Origin: an uncultured Chloroflexota bacterium
GTDB taxonomy: Bacteria > Chloroflexota > Limnocylindria > Limnocylindrales > CSP1-4
DNA length: 29,226 nucleotides
Reading direction: 5' to 3'
NCBI GenBank assembly: GCA_903928275.1
Contig: CAIYQJ010000339.1
Span: 1 to 29,226 of the forward strand
The notes below the pieces were generated by a model, which was given only the letters and a program-made list of their open reading frames with translations, ran no database searches and had not been told where the DNA came from. This document shows, piece by piece, positions 6,149-14,378 of this stretch (the stretch's first letter is position 1; each line of letters begins with the position of its first letter). The position numbers were made by a program, and so were the translations under genes.

Positions 6149-7786
6149 ATGTTCTGGGCCGACGATCTCGCCGCATCCGTCGACGGTCCGCAGGTCGTGA
6201 ACGATTCGAAGACGCCGTCGGGCACGGTCCACGTCGGGAGCCTGCGCGGCCCGGTGGTCCTCGACGTGATCGTCCGGGCGCTGCGTGACCGCGGGATCGC
6301 GACCACGCTCCTGTACGGGGTCGATGACCTCGACCCGATGGACGCCCAGGCGCTCCTCACCCCGGACGCCGTGGAGCGGGAGATGGGCCGGCCGCTCGCG
6401 CACGTCCCCGACACCGCCGGCGACTGCCACGCGTCCTATGCGCGCCACTTCGCCGGCATCTTCATCGAGACGTTCGCGGGGCTCGGGATCCATCCGGACC
6501 GCTACTACTGGATGAGCGACATCTACCCCACCGGCGAGATGGACCCGTTGATCCGGACCGCGCTGGACCGTGCGCAGGTCGTCCGCGATGTGCTCCTCCG
6601 CGTGGGCCACGTGGAGCGCCCCGACGGCTGGCTGCCCGTCCATGTCATCTGCCCGGCGTGCGGCAAGGTGGGCACCACCATCGCGCGCGACTGGGACGGC
6701 CACACCGTGGCGTACGCGTGCATCCCCGACTACGTGGAATGGGCCCGCGGGTGCGGCGCGTCCGGCCGGGTCGCTCCGTTCGGCGGTGCCGCCAAGCTGC
6801 CGTGGAACCTGGAGTGGGCGGCGCAGTGGAGCCTGCTCGGTGTCACGATCGAGCCATGCGGCAAGGACCTCGCCACGGCCGGCGGGTCGCGCGATCGCTC
6901 GGACGCACTCGCGCGCGAGGTCTTCGACCGCGAGCCGCCGCTCAACGTCCCCTACGAGTTCCTCAACATCGGCGGCCGGAAGATGTCCACGTCCAAGGGG
7001 CGCGGTGCCGCCGCCCATCTCATGGCGCAGGTCCTGCCGCCCGAGCCGCTGCGATTCCTCTTCCTCCGTCCGCGCCCCAACCAGGCCATCGAGTTCGACC
7101 CCGAAGGGACCGACGCGATCCCGCGCATCTTCGACGAGGTGGACCGCATCGCCGCCGCGGTGGCCGGCCGCGAGGTGAAGGGCGAGCTCCCGCCGTTCCC
7201 CGAACGCCTGTACGCGCTGGCGCAGCTCGACCCGGGCGCCGACCACGCTGCCTCGGCCGCGGCCTACCGGCCGGCGTTCGGGCACCTGGCGCTCCTCGCA
7301 CAGATCCCCGGCGTGGACACGGCCGCACGCGTCGCCGCCGAGAAGGGTGGTCCGCTCACGCCGTCCGAAGAGCTGGTGCTGGCGGAGCGGCTGCGGGCCG
7401 CGCGGGTCTGGCTCGACGCGTACGCGCCCGAGAGCGCGCGGCTCGCCGTGCACATCGACGCGGTCCCGGAGCGCGTGGGCGATCTCACCGAGGACGAGCG
7501 GTCCTTCCTGTCGGCGCTCGCGGTTGCCGCCGAGGTGGACCCGCCGGGGTCCGGCGACGAGTGGCAGGCGCTGCTCTTCCGCGTGGCGCGTGACCGCGAC
7601 CTGCCGGCGGGTCGCGCGTTCGCGGCCTTGTACGCCGCGTTCCTCGGCCGCGCGAACGGGCCACGCGCCGGGTGGCTCCTCGCGGGCCTCGACGCGCGCT
7701 TCGTGCTCGCGCGGCTGCGTGACGCAGGCGCGGCCGGTGTCGCGGAGCTGCCCGGCCCGACCCCGGCCATGGGAGCTTCGTCATGA
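6149..7786 (+). CDS. lysS: Lysyl-tRNA synthetase, class I
   Basis: A 545-residue cytoplasmic enzyme charging tRNA-Lys. It is a Rossmann-fold class I enzyme, unlike the class II LysRS of most bacteria. The HIGH-type motif is HVGSL (His28-Gly30) in PSGTVHVGSLRG, and the KMSKS motif is KMSTSKG (278-284). A CPAC pair (Cys168/Cys171) probably starts the zinc-binding insert, with further Cys around 191-200. The C-terminal 200 residues are helical, as in the anticodon-binding cage of this family. The ATG at 6149 has GAAAGGA 8 bases upstream. Its stop overlaps serS as ATGA. In Gram-positive genomes greA is often followed by a class II lysS; here the class I enzyme occupies that slot. The alternative, a divergent GluRS, is unlikely because the N-terminus matches LysRS-I. 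Confidence 0.93.
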   Translation: MFWADDLAASVDGPQVVNDSKTPSGTVHVGSLRGPVVLDVIVRALRDRGIATTLLYGVDDLDPMDAQALLTPDAVEREMGRPLAHVPDTAGDCHASYARHFAGIFIETFAGLGIHPDRYYWMSDIYPTGEMDPLIRTALDRAQVVRDVLLRVGHVERPDGWLPVHVICPACGKVGTTIARDWDGHTVAYACIPDYVEWARGCGASGRVAPFGGAAKLPWNLEWAAQWSLLGVTIEPCGKDLATAGGSRDRSDALAREVFDREPPLNVPYEFLNIGGRKMSTSKGRGAAAHLMAQVLPPEPLRFLFLRPRPNQAIEFDPEGTDAIPRIFDEVDRIAAAVAGREVKGELPPFPERLYALAQLDPGADHAASAAAYRPAFGHLALLAQIPGVDTAARVAAEKGGPLTPSEELVLAERLRAARVWLDAYAPESARLAVHIDAVPERVGDLTEDERSFLSALAVAAEVDPPGSGDEWQALLFRVARDRDLPAGRAFAALYAAFLGRANGPRAGWLLAGLDARFVLARLRDAGAAGVAELPGPTPAMGASS

Positions 7787-9142
7787 GCGTCGGGCTGCAG
7801 CGGCTCAGGGCAGAGCCGGACGCCATCCGCCAGGGCGCACTCGACAAGGGCGAGGACGCGGCCCTCGTGGACCTGGCGCTCGAGCTCGACGAGCGCCGCC
7901 GCTCCCTCCTGTCCGAGAGCGAGAGCCTGAAGGCGGAGCGCAACGCGGCGTCGAAGAGGATCGGCGAAGCGGTCCGCGGGGGGGGCCGATCCGCAGGGCG
8001 CCGGGGTCGCGGAGCTGCGCCTCGCCTCCACGCGCGTCGGCGAGCGGATCGAGACGCTCGACGCGGAGATCGCGGGCATCGACGCGGAGCTCGAGGAAGC
8101 CCTGCTCCGGATCCCGAACCCCGCGGACCCCGACGTCCCGGTCGGCGGCCCCGGCGACAACGTGACCGTTCGAACGTGGGGCGAGCTGCTCCCGCGGCTG
8201 GTGCCCGCCACCGGCGAGGCCGCCGCCGGCACCACCGACGCCACGCCCGGCGGCGCCGCCTGGGAGCGCCTGCCGCACTGGGACGTCGCGGAGCGCCTCC
8301 GGATCTTCGACCTGGAGCGCGGCGCGAAGATCACCGGGTCCGGGTTCCCGGTGTACCGGGGGGCCGGGGCCGCCCTCCAGCGCGCCCTCATCGACTTCTT
8401 CCTGCGGACGCACACGACCGAGAACGGCTTCACCGAGATCTGGCCGCCTGCCGTCGTCAACGCGGCCTCGGCGCGCGGCACGGGACAGATCCCGGACAAG
8501 GAAGACCAGATGTACATCGTCACGCGCGACGAGCTGTACCTGGTCCCCACCGCCGAGGTCCCCGTCACGAACCTGCACCGCGACGAGATCCTCGACGTCG
8601 ACGAGCTCCCGATCCGGTACGCGGCCTACACGCCGTGCTTCCGGCGCGAGGCCGGCGCGGCCGGCAAGGACACGCGCGGGATCCTCCGCGTCCACCAGTT
8701 CGATAAGGTCGAGATGGTGATGTTCGAGAAGCCCGAGGACTCCACCGCGGCCCTCGAGTGGATGACCGGTCGTGCGGAGGATCTCCTCCAGCGCCTGGGT
8801 CTCGCCTACCGCGTCCTCCTCATGTCCACCGGGGACATGGGCTTCGTCCAGGCGAAGAAGTACGACCTCGAGGTCTGGGCGCCCGGCGTGGAGCGCTGGC
8901 TCGAGGTGAGCTCGTGCTCGAACTTCCGCGACTACCAGGCGCGCCGGATGCAGATCCGCTACCGGCCGTCGGCGGGCGCCCGGCCGGAGCTGGTGCACAC
9001 CCTCAACGGGTCGGGCCTCGCGCTCGCGCGCGTGGTCGCGGCGATCCTCGAGACGTACCAGCAGGCCGACGGGTCGGTCGTGCTGCCCGATGTCCTCCGG
9101 CCGTTCATGGGCATCGGTCGGATCGTCGCGCCGGGCGCATGA
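7783..9142 (+). CDS. serS: Seryl-tRNA synthetase, interrupted by a one-base frameshift
   Basis: Class II synthetase charging tRNA-Ser. The N-terminal coiled-coil arm (MSVGLQRLRAEPDAIRQGAL..., LKAERNAASKRIGEAVRG) is read from 7783. After the run of eight Gs at 7978-7985, homology continues in the +1 frame (GADPQGAGVAELRLAST... LLRIPNP) and runs to 9142. The catalytic half is intact: motif 2 in PCFRREAGAAGKDTRG, ILRVHQFDKVEM, motif 3 in TLNGSGLALARVVAAILE. With seven Gs, one continuous 452-residue protein of usual length results. All parts are well conserved on both sides, which argues against an old pseudogene and for a sequencing or assembly error, or a recent or slippage-corrected indel. The start overlaps the lysS stop (ATGA). 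Confidence 0.9.
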
Positions 9143-9188
9143 CCCGCCCCTGGGTCGCGCGCTGGGTGAGCGCACACAGCCCGCCGGC

Positions 9189-9947
9189 ATGATCTGCCCG
9201 CCGGGCGACCCGCGGATCGTCACGCTGGCGGAGCGGCCCGACCTCGAGGATGCTCTCGACGAGCACAACGGGTCCGCCTGGCCGACGTTCATGCTCCAGG
9301 ACCCGGTCGCCGACGAGCTCTGGCACCACCTCCACGCGGAGTTCGCCGGCTGGCAGCTGATGCTCCTCGACGCGGATGACGAGATCCTCGCGGCCGCGAA
9401 CTGCGCGCCGCTCGCGTGGGACGGCACCGACGACGGGCTGCCCGACGGCTGGGACGACCAGTTCCGCCGGACGGTGGACCAGCACGCGGCCGGGATCCCG
9501 CCGGACACGCTCGGCGCGCTCCAGATCGTCGTGGCGCCCGAGCGGCGTGGCGACCGCCTCGCCGGGCGGATGGTGACCGAGATGCGCGGACGGGCGCGGG
9601 CCGCCGGCTTGCGCGCCCTCATCGCGTGCGTGCGCCCCACGCACAAGCACCGCTACCCGCTCGCGCCGATCGACCGGTACGCGCGCTGGACCCGACCCGA
9701 TGGGGAGCCCTTCGACCCGTGGATCCGGCTCCACGCGCGCCTCGGGGCGCGGATCGTCCGCGGCGCGGCCCGCTCGATGACGATCGCGGGGAGCGTCGCC
9801 GAGTGGGAGGGATGGACGGGGATGGCCTTCCCCGACTCGGGAGGCTACGTGGTGCCTCTCGCGACGAACCCGATCACGATCGACCGCGAGGCCGACCGGG
9901 GCGTCTACCTCGACGCGAACGTCTGGATGGTCCACGACCTCCGCTGA
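9189..9947 (+). CDS. GNAT-like acetyltransferase, substrate unknown
   Basis: 252 residues from the ATG at 9189, 46 bases after serS. The central IVVAPERRGDRLAGRMVTEM (about 110-130) fits motif A of Gcn5-related N-acetyltransferases, with an R-R-G-x-x-x-A acetyl-CoA pyrophosphate loop on a helix. The C-terminal third includes HKHRYPLAPIDRYARWTRPD and ends in a Tyr/Asp/Trp-rich strand region (GVYLDANVWMVHDLR). The fold is inferred from motif A; no substrate clue exists. The ribosome site is weak and the frame is open to 9090 inside serS, so the start is uncertain; later starts would cut into the domain. It may be read through from greA-lysS-serS. The 182 bases after it hold nothing I can identify. 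Confidence 0.7.
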   Translation: MICPPGDPRIVTLAERPDLEDALDEHNGSAWPTFMLQDPVADELWHHLHAEFAGWQLMLLDADDEILAAANCAPLAWDGTDDGLPDGWDDQFRRTVDQHAAGIPPDTLGALQIVVAPERRGDRLAGRMVTEMRGRARAAGLRALIACVRPTHKHRYPLAPIDRYARWTRPDGEPFDPWIRLHARLGARIVRGAARSMTIAGSVAEWEGWTGMAFPDSGGYVVPLATNPITIDREADRGVYLDANVWMVHDLR

Positions 9948-10129
9948 GGCGCCACCTCCCGCGACGCCCCATTCCGCGCTCAGCACAGACACGGAGGGAC
10001 TGCAAGGGCCGGATGTCACTTCGGTTCGGTCGGCACTGGCGGCTCGCCGAGCGAGCGCGGATGCTTGGGTCCGGTCGCCGCGACGGGTCCCGTCCCGTGG
10101 CGACCGGGTGATACGCATGAGGGGGCGCC

Positions 10130-10759
10130 ATGTCGGGGCCCCGGGTCCTCGTCACGTACGGCAGCCGCCATGGGTCCACCGCGGAGATCGCGGCGGCGAT
10201 CGCGGGCGTGCTCCGCGATGGGAAGCTCGCGACGGACCTTGCGCCCGCAAGCGACGTGGCGGACGTCGCGTCGTACGACGTGGTGGTCGTGGGCTCGGCC
10301 GTGTACCTGCTCCGGTGGCATCCCGACGTGGTCGCGTTCCTCGGAGCGCACGAACGTGCCCTCGCGGCGCGGGTCGTGTGGCTCTTCGAGAGCGGGCCGC
10401 TCGACGACCGCCCCGAGACCCGCCGGCGTGACCTCCCACCGCGCGTCGCGGCGATCGCCGACCGCACCGGCATCCGCGGGCGCGTGACGTTCGGCGGCCG
10501 CTTGCGTCCCTCGGCCGAGGGCGTGCTCGAGCAGCTCATGACGGCTGGTGGGCTCGCGCGGGACTACCGCGAGTGGGACCTCATCCGGGCCTGGGCGCGC
10601 CAGATCGCCGACGACGATCCCGCGAACGTCCTCCGGCTCCTCGCCCCGACGCGGAGGACCCGCCCGACCGGCGACGACCGGCGGTTGCCGGCCGAGCGCA
10701 TCCGCGGGACCACCGTGCCGACGGCTGCCATCCGACGACCCCTGCTGCAGACGACGTAG
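10130..10759 (+). CDS. Flavodoxin-domain protein (HemG-like flavodoxin family)
   Basis: 209 residues. The N-terminus RVLVTYGSRHGSTAEIA is the flavodoxin phosphate-binding loop for FMN (S-R-H-G-S-T), followed by a second strand YDVVVVGSAVYLLRWHPD and a third RVVWLFESGPL, as in the flavodoxin-like family that includes protoporphyrinogen oxidase HemG. The last 45 residues are Arg/Thr/Pro-rich and probably disordered. The ATG at 10130 follows GAGGGGG by 4 bases. Related stand-alone proteins are annotated as flavodoxins or menaquinone-dependent oxidoreductases; no heme gene is nearby, so a HemG role is not supported. It is probably a cytoplasmic FMN redox protein. Confidence 0.75.
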   Translation: MSGPRVLVTYGSRHGSTAEIAAAIAGVLRDGKLATDLAPASDVADVASYDVVVVGSAVYLLRWHPDVVAFLGAHERALAARVVWLFESGPLDDRPETRRRDLPPRVAAIADRTGIRGRVTFGGRLRPSAEGVLEQLMTAGGLARDYREWDLIRAWARQIADDDPANVLRLLAPTRRTRPTGDDRRLPAERIRGTTVPTAAIRRPLLQTT

Positions 10760-10932
10760 GCCGACCGGACGAAGGGTCCGCGCGCCATGACGAACGGCCG
10801 ATGGCGCCGACCGCCCGGCGGCGGCTCAATGGACGCGGCGGACCACAGACGTGGGGCCCACCGCACGGAACCGGCCCGGAGGCTCGCTCCGACCTTCATC
10901 CGCGTCCGGGACTCCAGCACGACGGGAGACCG

Positions 10933-11274
10933 ATGGGCATCCGGGCGCGCCACGTCGAGTCGCTCGCGAGCGTCGCTCTCCTCGGGATCGGCATCGTCTT
11001 CTTCATGGGCGACTGGGTGGCGACGATGCTCGCGCTCGGCGCCTTCCCGGGCGTCGCCGCAGAGGGCAATCCCCTGGCCGCGCCGGTCATCGCGGCCGGT
11101 CCCGCGTTCAGCATGGCGGTGAAGGTCCTGGGAGCGGCGATCGCGGCGACCCTCTTCTTCGTCGTCCGGCGGCTCGACTACCGTGCCGCGTCGTGGCTCG
11201 TGTCGGCGCTGCTCCTCGATCTCGGCGCGATCGGGATGGCGTCGGCGCTTCTCTCGACCGACCGCCCGCTCTGA
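10933..11274 (+). CDS. Small three-helix membrane protein (DUF5658-like)
   Basis: 113 residues with about three membrane segments (roughly 9-35, 47-76 and 82-108). The first helix contains GDWVATMLAL (Asp27) and the loop after it reads GVAAEGNPL (Glu44, Asn46, Pro47), then a helix with a central Lys (AVKVLGAAIAATLFFVVRRLD). The D..T / E-x-NP / K pattern is what I recall for DUF5658 proteins, whose function is unknown. The ATG at 10933 has GGGAGA at 10924-10929. It stands alone in a 170-base gap after the flavodoxin-like gene and 70 bases before tRNA-Ser. The reading frame itself is well supported; the family is a tentative match. Confidence 0.6.
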   Translation: MGIRARHVESLASVALLGIGIVFFMGDWVATMLALGAFPGVAAEGNPLAAPVIAAGPAFSMAVKVLGAAIAATLFFVVRRLDYRAASWLVSALLLDLGAIGMASALLSTDRPL

Positions 11275-11322
11275 TCTGGCCGGGGACCGCTCGGGCCCGT
11301 GGGCCGATAGGATGGTCCGTGC

Positions 11323-11342
11323 GGCCGCGGGCCCCCGCGGCC
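11323..11342 (+). other. Perfect GC palindrome just before tRNA-Ser
   Basis: A 9-bp perfect inverted repeat (11323-11331 with 11334-11342) has only two bases between its arms and ends two bases before the mature tRNA 5' end. In the precursor RNA it would form a hairpin in the 5' leader next to the RNase P cleavage site. It may also act as an upstream terminator or as cruciform DNA. Role unknown. Confidence 0.45.
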
Positions 11343-11344
11343 AC

Positions 11345-11431
11345 GGAGGGGTGCCGGAGTGGTTTATCGGAGCGGTCTTGAAAACCGCAGGGCCTCGCGC
11401 CCCGTGGGTTCGAATCCCACCCCCTCCGCCA
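11345..11431 (+). tRNA. tRNA-Ser (anticodon TGA)
   Basis: Complete cloverleaf. Acceptor GGAGGGG (11345-11351) pairs with CCCCTCC (11421-11427), the discriminator is G, and CCA is encoded. The anticodon stem GCGGT/ACCGC encloses the loop CTTGAAA, giving anticodon TGA, which reads UCA and other UCN codons. A long variable arm (GGGC...GCCC) is typical of class II tRNA-Ser, and the T arm GTGGG-TTCGAAT-CCCAC is canonical. It lies about 2.2 kb downstream of serS. The next protein gene starts 22 bases after the CCA. Confidence 0.97.
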
Positions 11432-11453
11432 GCACCGGCCCGACGGTCGTCGC

Positions 11454-12317
11454 GTGATCGTCGAGATCGACCACATCCTCCTCGCGGTCGGCGATCCGGA
11501 CGCGGCGGCGGCCGGGCTCGCGAAGGTTCTCGGCCTGCCGGCGGCGGGCGGCGGCGTCCACGCGGGGATCGGCACCCGCAATGCGCTCCTGTCGCTCGGC
11601 GGGCCCTACCTGGAGCTCATCGGGCTCCTCGACGGATCGCCCGGGACTCGCGCGCGCGCCGCCGTCCACCCGATCGGCGCAGCGATCCTCGCGGCTCGCG
11701 AAGGGGCGCCGGTCGACGTGCCCGCGTCGGAGGCGCCCGGTGAGGACGACGCGACCGGCTCGTCGGCCTGCGCATACGCGGCCGTCGCGCTGCGCTCCGA
11801 TGATCTCGTCGGAGACGTCGCGCGGCTCGGCGCCGCGGAGTCGCGGCTCGGCGCCGCGGAGTCGCCGCTCGCCGTCGACTTCGTGCGCCGGACGCGGCCG
11901 GACGGCTCCGTCATCGCCTGGCCCGTCGCGTTCCCGGCCCGCCTCGGACCGAACGGACCCGCATTCCTCATCGAGCACGCCCCCGATGAGCCCGAACGCG
12001 CCGCGCGGGTCCGCGGTGCCGGTCCGCGGCTCGCGGGGCTCTCATTGTGGGTGGCCGATCCCGCGGCGGTCGCGTCCGCGTGGGAGGCGGCGCTCGGGAT
12101 CCGGTTCGCGGCGTCGCGCGCCGACCGGGCCGGGGCACCTCCCGACCTCGTCGCGACCGTGGGCCCCCACGTGATCCGGCTCGGGCGAGCGGCGGACGCC
12201 GGCGGGCCGTTCGTGCATGCGGGCGGGGCGATCGCGGACGCCGCCATCACAGTCACCGGGACCGCCCGGCCGTCGCCCTCCGTGACCTTCGGCGGTGTGC
12301 GCTTCGACCTGCAGTGA
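11454..12317 (+). CDS. VOC/glyoxalase-like domain protein
   Basis: 287 residues. The N-terminal half IDHILLAVGDPDAAAAGLAK... GIGTRNALLSLGGPYLELIGL resembles the glyoxalase-like domain (PF13468-type) of the vicinal oxygen chelate superfamily, with His7 and Glu as likely metal ligands. The second half repeats a weaker betaalphabeta pattern (GPRLAGLSLWVADPAAVASAWEAALGI). Substrate unknown; these proteins are usually unassigned dioxygenase or lyase relatives. The start is a GTG 22 bases after tRNA-Ser with no clear ribosome site, and no better start exists before the domain. Its mRNA may be released from a tRNA-containing transcript. A 21-bp in-frame tandem duplication (RLGAAES twice) lies in the middle. 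Confidence 0.75.
   Translation: MIVEIDHILLAVGDPDAAAAGLAKVLGLPAAGGGVHAGIGTRNALLSLGGPYLELIGLLDGSPGTRARAAVHPIGAAILAAREGAPVDVPASEAPGEDDATGSSACAYAAVALRSDDLVGDVARLGAAESRLGAAESPLAVDFVRRTRPDGSVIAWPVAFPARLGPNGPAFLIEHAPDEPERAARVRGAGPRLAGLSLWVADPAAVASAWEAALGIRFAASRADRAGAPPDLVATVGPHVIRLGRAADAGGPFVHAGGAIADAAITVTGTARPSPSVTFGGVRFDLQ
11821..11862 (+). repeat. 21-bp perfect tandem duplication inside the VOC gene
   Basis: Two identical 21-base units (11821-11841, 11842-11862) encode RLGAAES twice in frame. Perfect identity at every third position suggests a recent slippage or unequal-crossover event. It adds seven residues to the linker between the two half-domains and may vary among relatives. Confidence 0.9.
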
Positions 12318-12409
12318 GGGTGCCGATGCGGTCGGACGGATGTCGCCGGTCGTCCGCGATCCCCTTGCGCTGGCCGGGTTCGGCGCGATGGGGCATCATC
12401 ACGGGGCTC

Positions 12410-14308
12410 ATGAATGCTCCCGACCTCGCGCGGCCGCCCCGGGCGGGTCGCCTCCATCGCCTCCGCCTGCCCGCTCCGCGCCCGGTACTCGCGGCGCTCG
12501 CGGTCGTGGCCGTCGTCGCGTCGAGCTCCATCGCGCCGGCCTTCGCGAAGGCGCCGCCCGGACGCCCGGTGGCCGTGGTCAAGCCGCAGCCCACGCGGAC
12601 CGTCCCATACCGGATCGGGGCGGAGGTCACCGTCGACACGGACATCGCCTCGACGTCCGGCGTGGCGGCTTGGGCGATCGACCAGTACCTGAAGGAGAAC
12701 ACGCCGCTCCCGGCCCTCGGCGACGCGTTCCTCCGCGCCGAGCGCGACTACGGGGTCAATGCCCTCGTGCTCGTCGGGATCGCCATGCACGAGTCGTCCT
12801 ACGGCACGTCGCCCATCGCCGTCCTGAAGAAGAACCTCTTCGGGTACAACGCGCTCGATCGTGATCCGATGAAGTACGCCGCCACCTTCGCCTCGTACGC
12901 GGAGGGCGTCGATTTCGTCGCGCGCTACCTGCGCGACGAGTACCTCGTGCCCACCGGCCGGTTCTGGACGGGATACACGACCCTCCGATCCGTGAATCTC
13001 GCCTACGCGACGGATCCCGGATGGCAGGACGGCGTGGTCATGCACGCGAACCGCATGCGGACGGCCGTGCCGACGCTCCTGTCTCGCCACGTCCGGTTCG
13101 CGCTCGCGCTGGCGACGACGTCGATCCAGGCGGGCCGCCCCGGGACGGCGACCGTCCGCTGGTCGGCCGCGCCCGGCGCGACGCTGCCGCCGCTCCTCCA
13201 GTTCGCGGCGCGATGGACGCCGCTGTCGATCGTCGAGACGGCCACGTCGGCCCCGGGGGCCCCGGCCGAGCCCGCCTGGGCGGCGGTCCCGCGGAAGGTG
13301 GCGGCCAGGACCGTCGCGTTGCAGCTCGCGGCGCCCCCGCAGCCCGGCCTCTGGCGGCTGGACCTCGACATCCGCGACGTGGATGGCCAGCCGCTCCCGG
13401 CGCTCGACCACCCGACGGTCGGGTCGGCCGTCGTCCGGGTCGTGGGAGCCGGCGAGGCGCTGCTCGCGGTGACCGGTGGCTCCGACGGGACGCTCGTGGC
13501 GTCCATCCGCGCCGCCGGTCCGCGGCCGGTCAGCGCAGTGGCCGACGCCGTCGCCGGCAAGGCGGGTCCCGCGCTCGAGGCGTGGTCCATCCCGCTCGAC
13601 GCAGCCCAGCCCGCCGTGCGCCTTGCCACGCAGCCGATCGACGGGAAGATCGACGCACGCACCCCGCTTTCGATGAATGTTCCCCTCAAGGCTGCGCACC
13701 TTCCCGCGATCATCGTCGTCCGCCTGGCGGCGACCGGTGTGACGCGTGCCGTGCCCGCGGTCGTCTTCGTCGCTAGGGGCACGGACGGGAAGCTCGCGGT
13801 GTCGCATCCGATCATCTCGGACCCCCGGACCGTCGAGCTCCTCGGGCACGTGGGCTCGGATCCGGCGCCGGTCGACGTCGTGGAGACCGGCGTGCCGGGC
13901 ATGCTCGGCACGCGCGTCGCCGCGGATGTCGTCGGCGGGATCGCCTCCCCGCTCCCGACGATCGGGCCCGACCCCACGCCGACACCGACGCCCGTGCCGA
14001 CGCTCATCGGCGGCTTCGACCCGAACCCGCCTTCGCCCACGCCCACCCCGTCCGCCACGCCCGAGCCCACGCCGATCCCCATGTCGGGCCGCTACGTCGT
14101 GGTCCGGGCGATCGCCGCGGCGGGACCCGCCGATCCGGCGACGACCCGGGCGGAGATCCCCGCCTCCGCGTCGGGCACGCTGCAGCTGCCGATCGATGGT
14201 TTCGCCCCCGGCGTCCGGCTCGTGGTGGCGTGGCTCGAGGCGGCCGATGGCGGCTCGCCGACGGCGCTCTGGCTCGGCTGGCTCGACGTGGCAGGCCCGG
14301 CGAGCTGA
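12410..14308 (+). CDS. Secreted glucosaminidase-domain cell-wall hydrolase
   Basis: 632 residues. The N-terminus is Arg-rich, followed by a hydrophobic segment (VLAALAVVAVVASSSIAPAF) ending in AFA-K, a probable signal peptide. The catalytic domain (about 95-225) matches the N-acetylglucosaminidase family (PF01832): GVNALVLVGIAMHESSYGTS with the likely acid Glu128, KNLFGYNA, and YAEGVDFVARYLRDEYL. Long beta-rich extracellular regions follow, then a Pro/Thr linker (about 518-558, bases 13963-14083) and a short C-terminal domain. It presumably trims peptidoglycan outside the membrane; the wall target is inferred. The ATG at 12410 starts just before the signal sequence. The frame is open upstream to 12047 inside the VOC gene but unrelated there. 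No cell-wall binding domain I recognise is present. Confidence 0.8.
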   Translation: MNAPDLARPPRAGRLHRLRLPAPRPVLAALAVVAVVASSSIAPAFAKAPPGRPVAVVKPQPTRTVPYRIGAEVTVDTDIASTSGVAAWAIDQYLKENTPLPALGDAFLRAERDYGVNALVLVGIAMHESSYGTSPIAVLKKNLFGYNALDRDPMKYAATFASYAEGVDFVARYLRDEYLVPTGRFWTGYTTLRSVNLAYATDPGWQDGVVMHANRMRTAVPTLLSRHVRFALALATTSIQAGRPGTATVRWSAAPGATLPPLLQFAARWTPLSIVETATSAPGAPAEPAWAAVPRKVAARTVALQLAAPPQPGLWRLDLDIRDVDGQPLPALDHPTVGSAVVRVVGAGEALLAVTGGSDGTLVASIRAAGPRPVSAVADAVAGKAGPALEAWSIPLDAAQPAVRLATQPIDGKIDARTPLSMNVPLKAAHLPAIIVVRLAATGVTRAVPAVVFVARGTDGKLAVSHPIISDPRTVELLGHVGSDPAPVDVVETGVPGMLGTRVAADVVGGIASPLPTIGPDPTPTPTPVPTLIGGFDPNPPSPTPTPSATPEPTPIPMSGRYVVVRAIAAAGPADPATTRAEIPASASGTLQLPIDGFAPGVRLVVAWLEAADGGSPTALWLGWLDVAGPAS

Positions 14309-14342
14309 GCGAGGCCGCCCGGGGATCGACGGGCAGGCGCAT

Positions 14343-14372
14343 TTGACACGGGGAGGCGCTCGCTCCTAGACT
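14343..14372 (+). promoter_or_regulatory. trp operon promoter
   Basis: TTGACA (14343-14348), a perfect -35, and TAGACT (14367-14372) are 18 bases apart. Transcription would begin at about 14379, directly ahead of the T-box leader. This is the best sigma70-type promoter in the window. Confidence 0.8.
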
Positions 14373-14378
14373 CCCGCC

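Noticed and set aside
7783..8706. Two separate genes instead of one serS
   Set aside because: The first frame loses SerRS similarity exactly at the G run and the second lacks the N-terminal arm; together they make one normal enzyme.
9105..10118. 337-residue minus-strand frame opposite the GNAT gene
   Set aside because: Low-complexity Arg/Asp/Pro shadow; the plus-strand product has a coherent acetyl-CoA motif.
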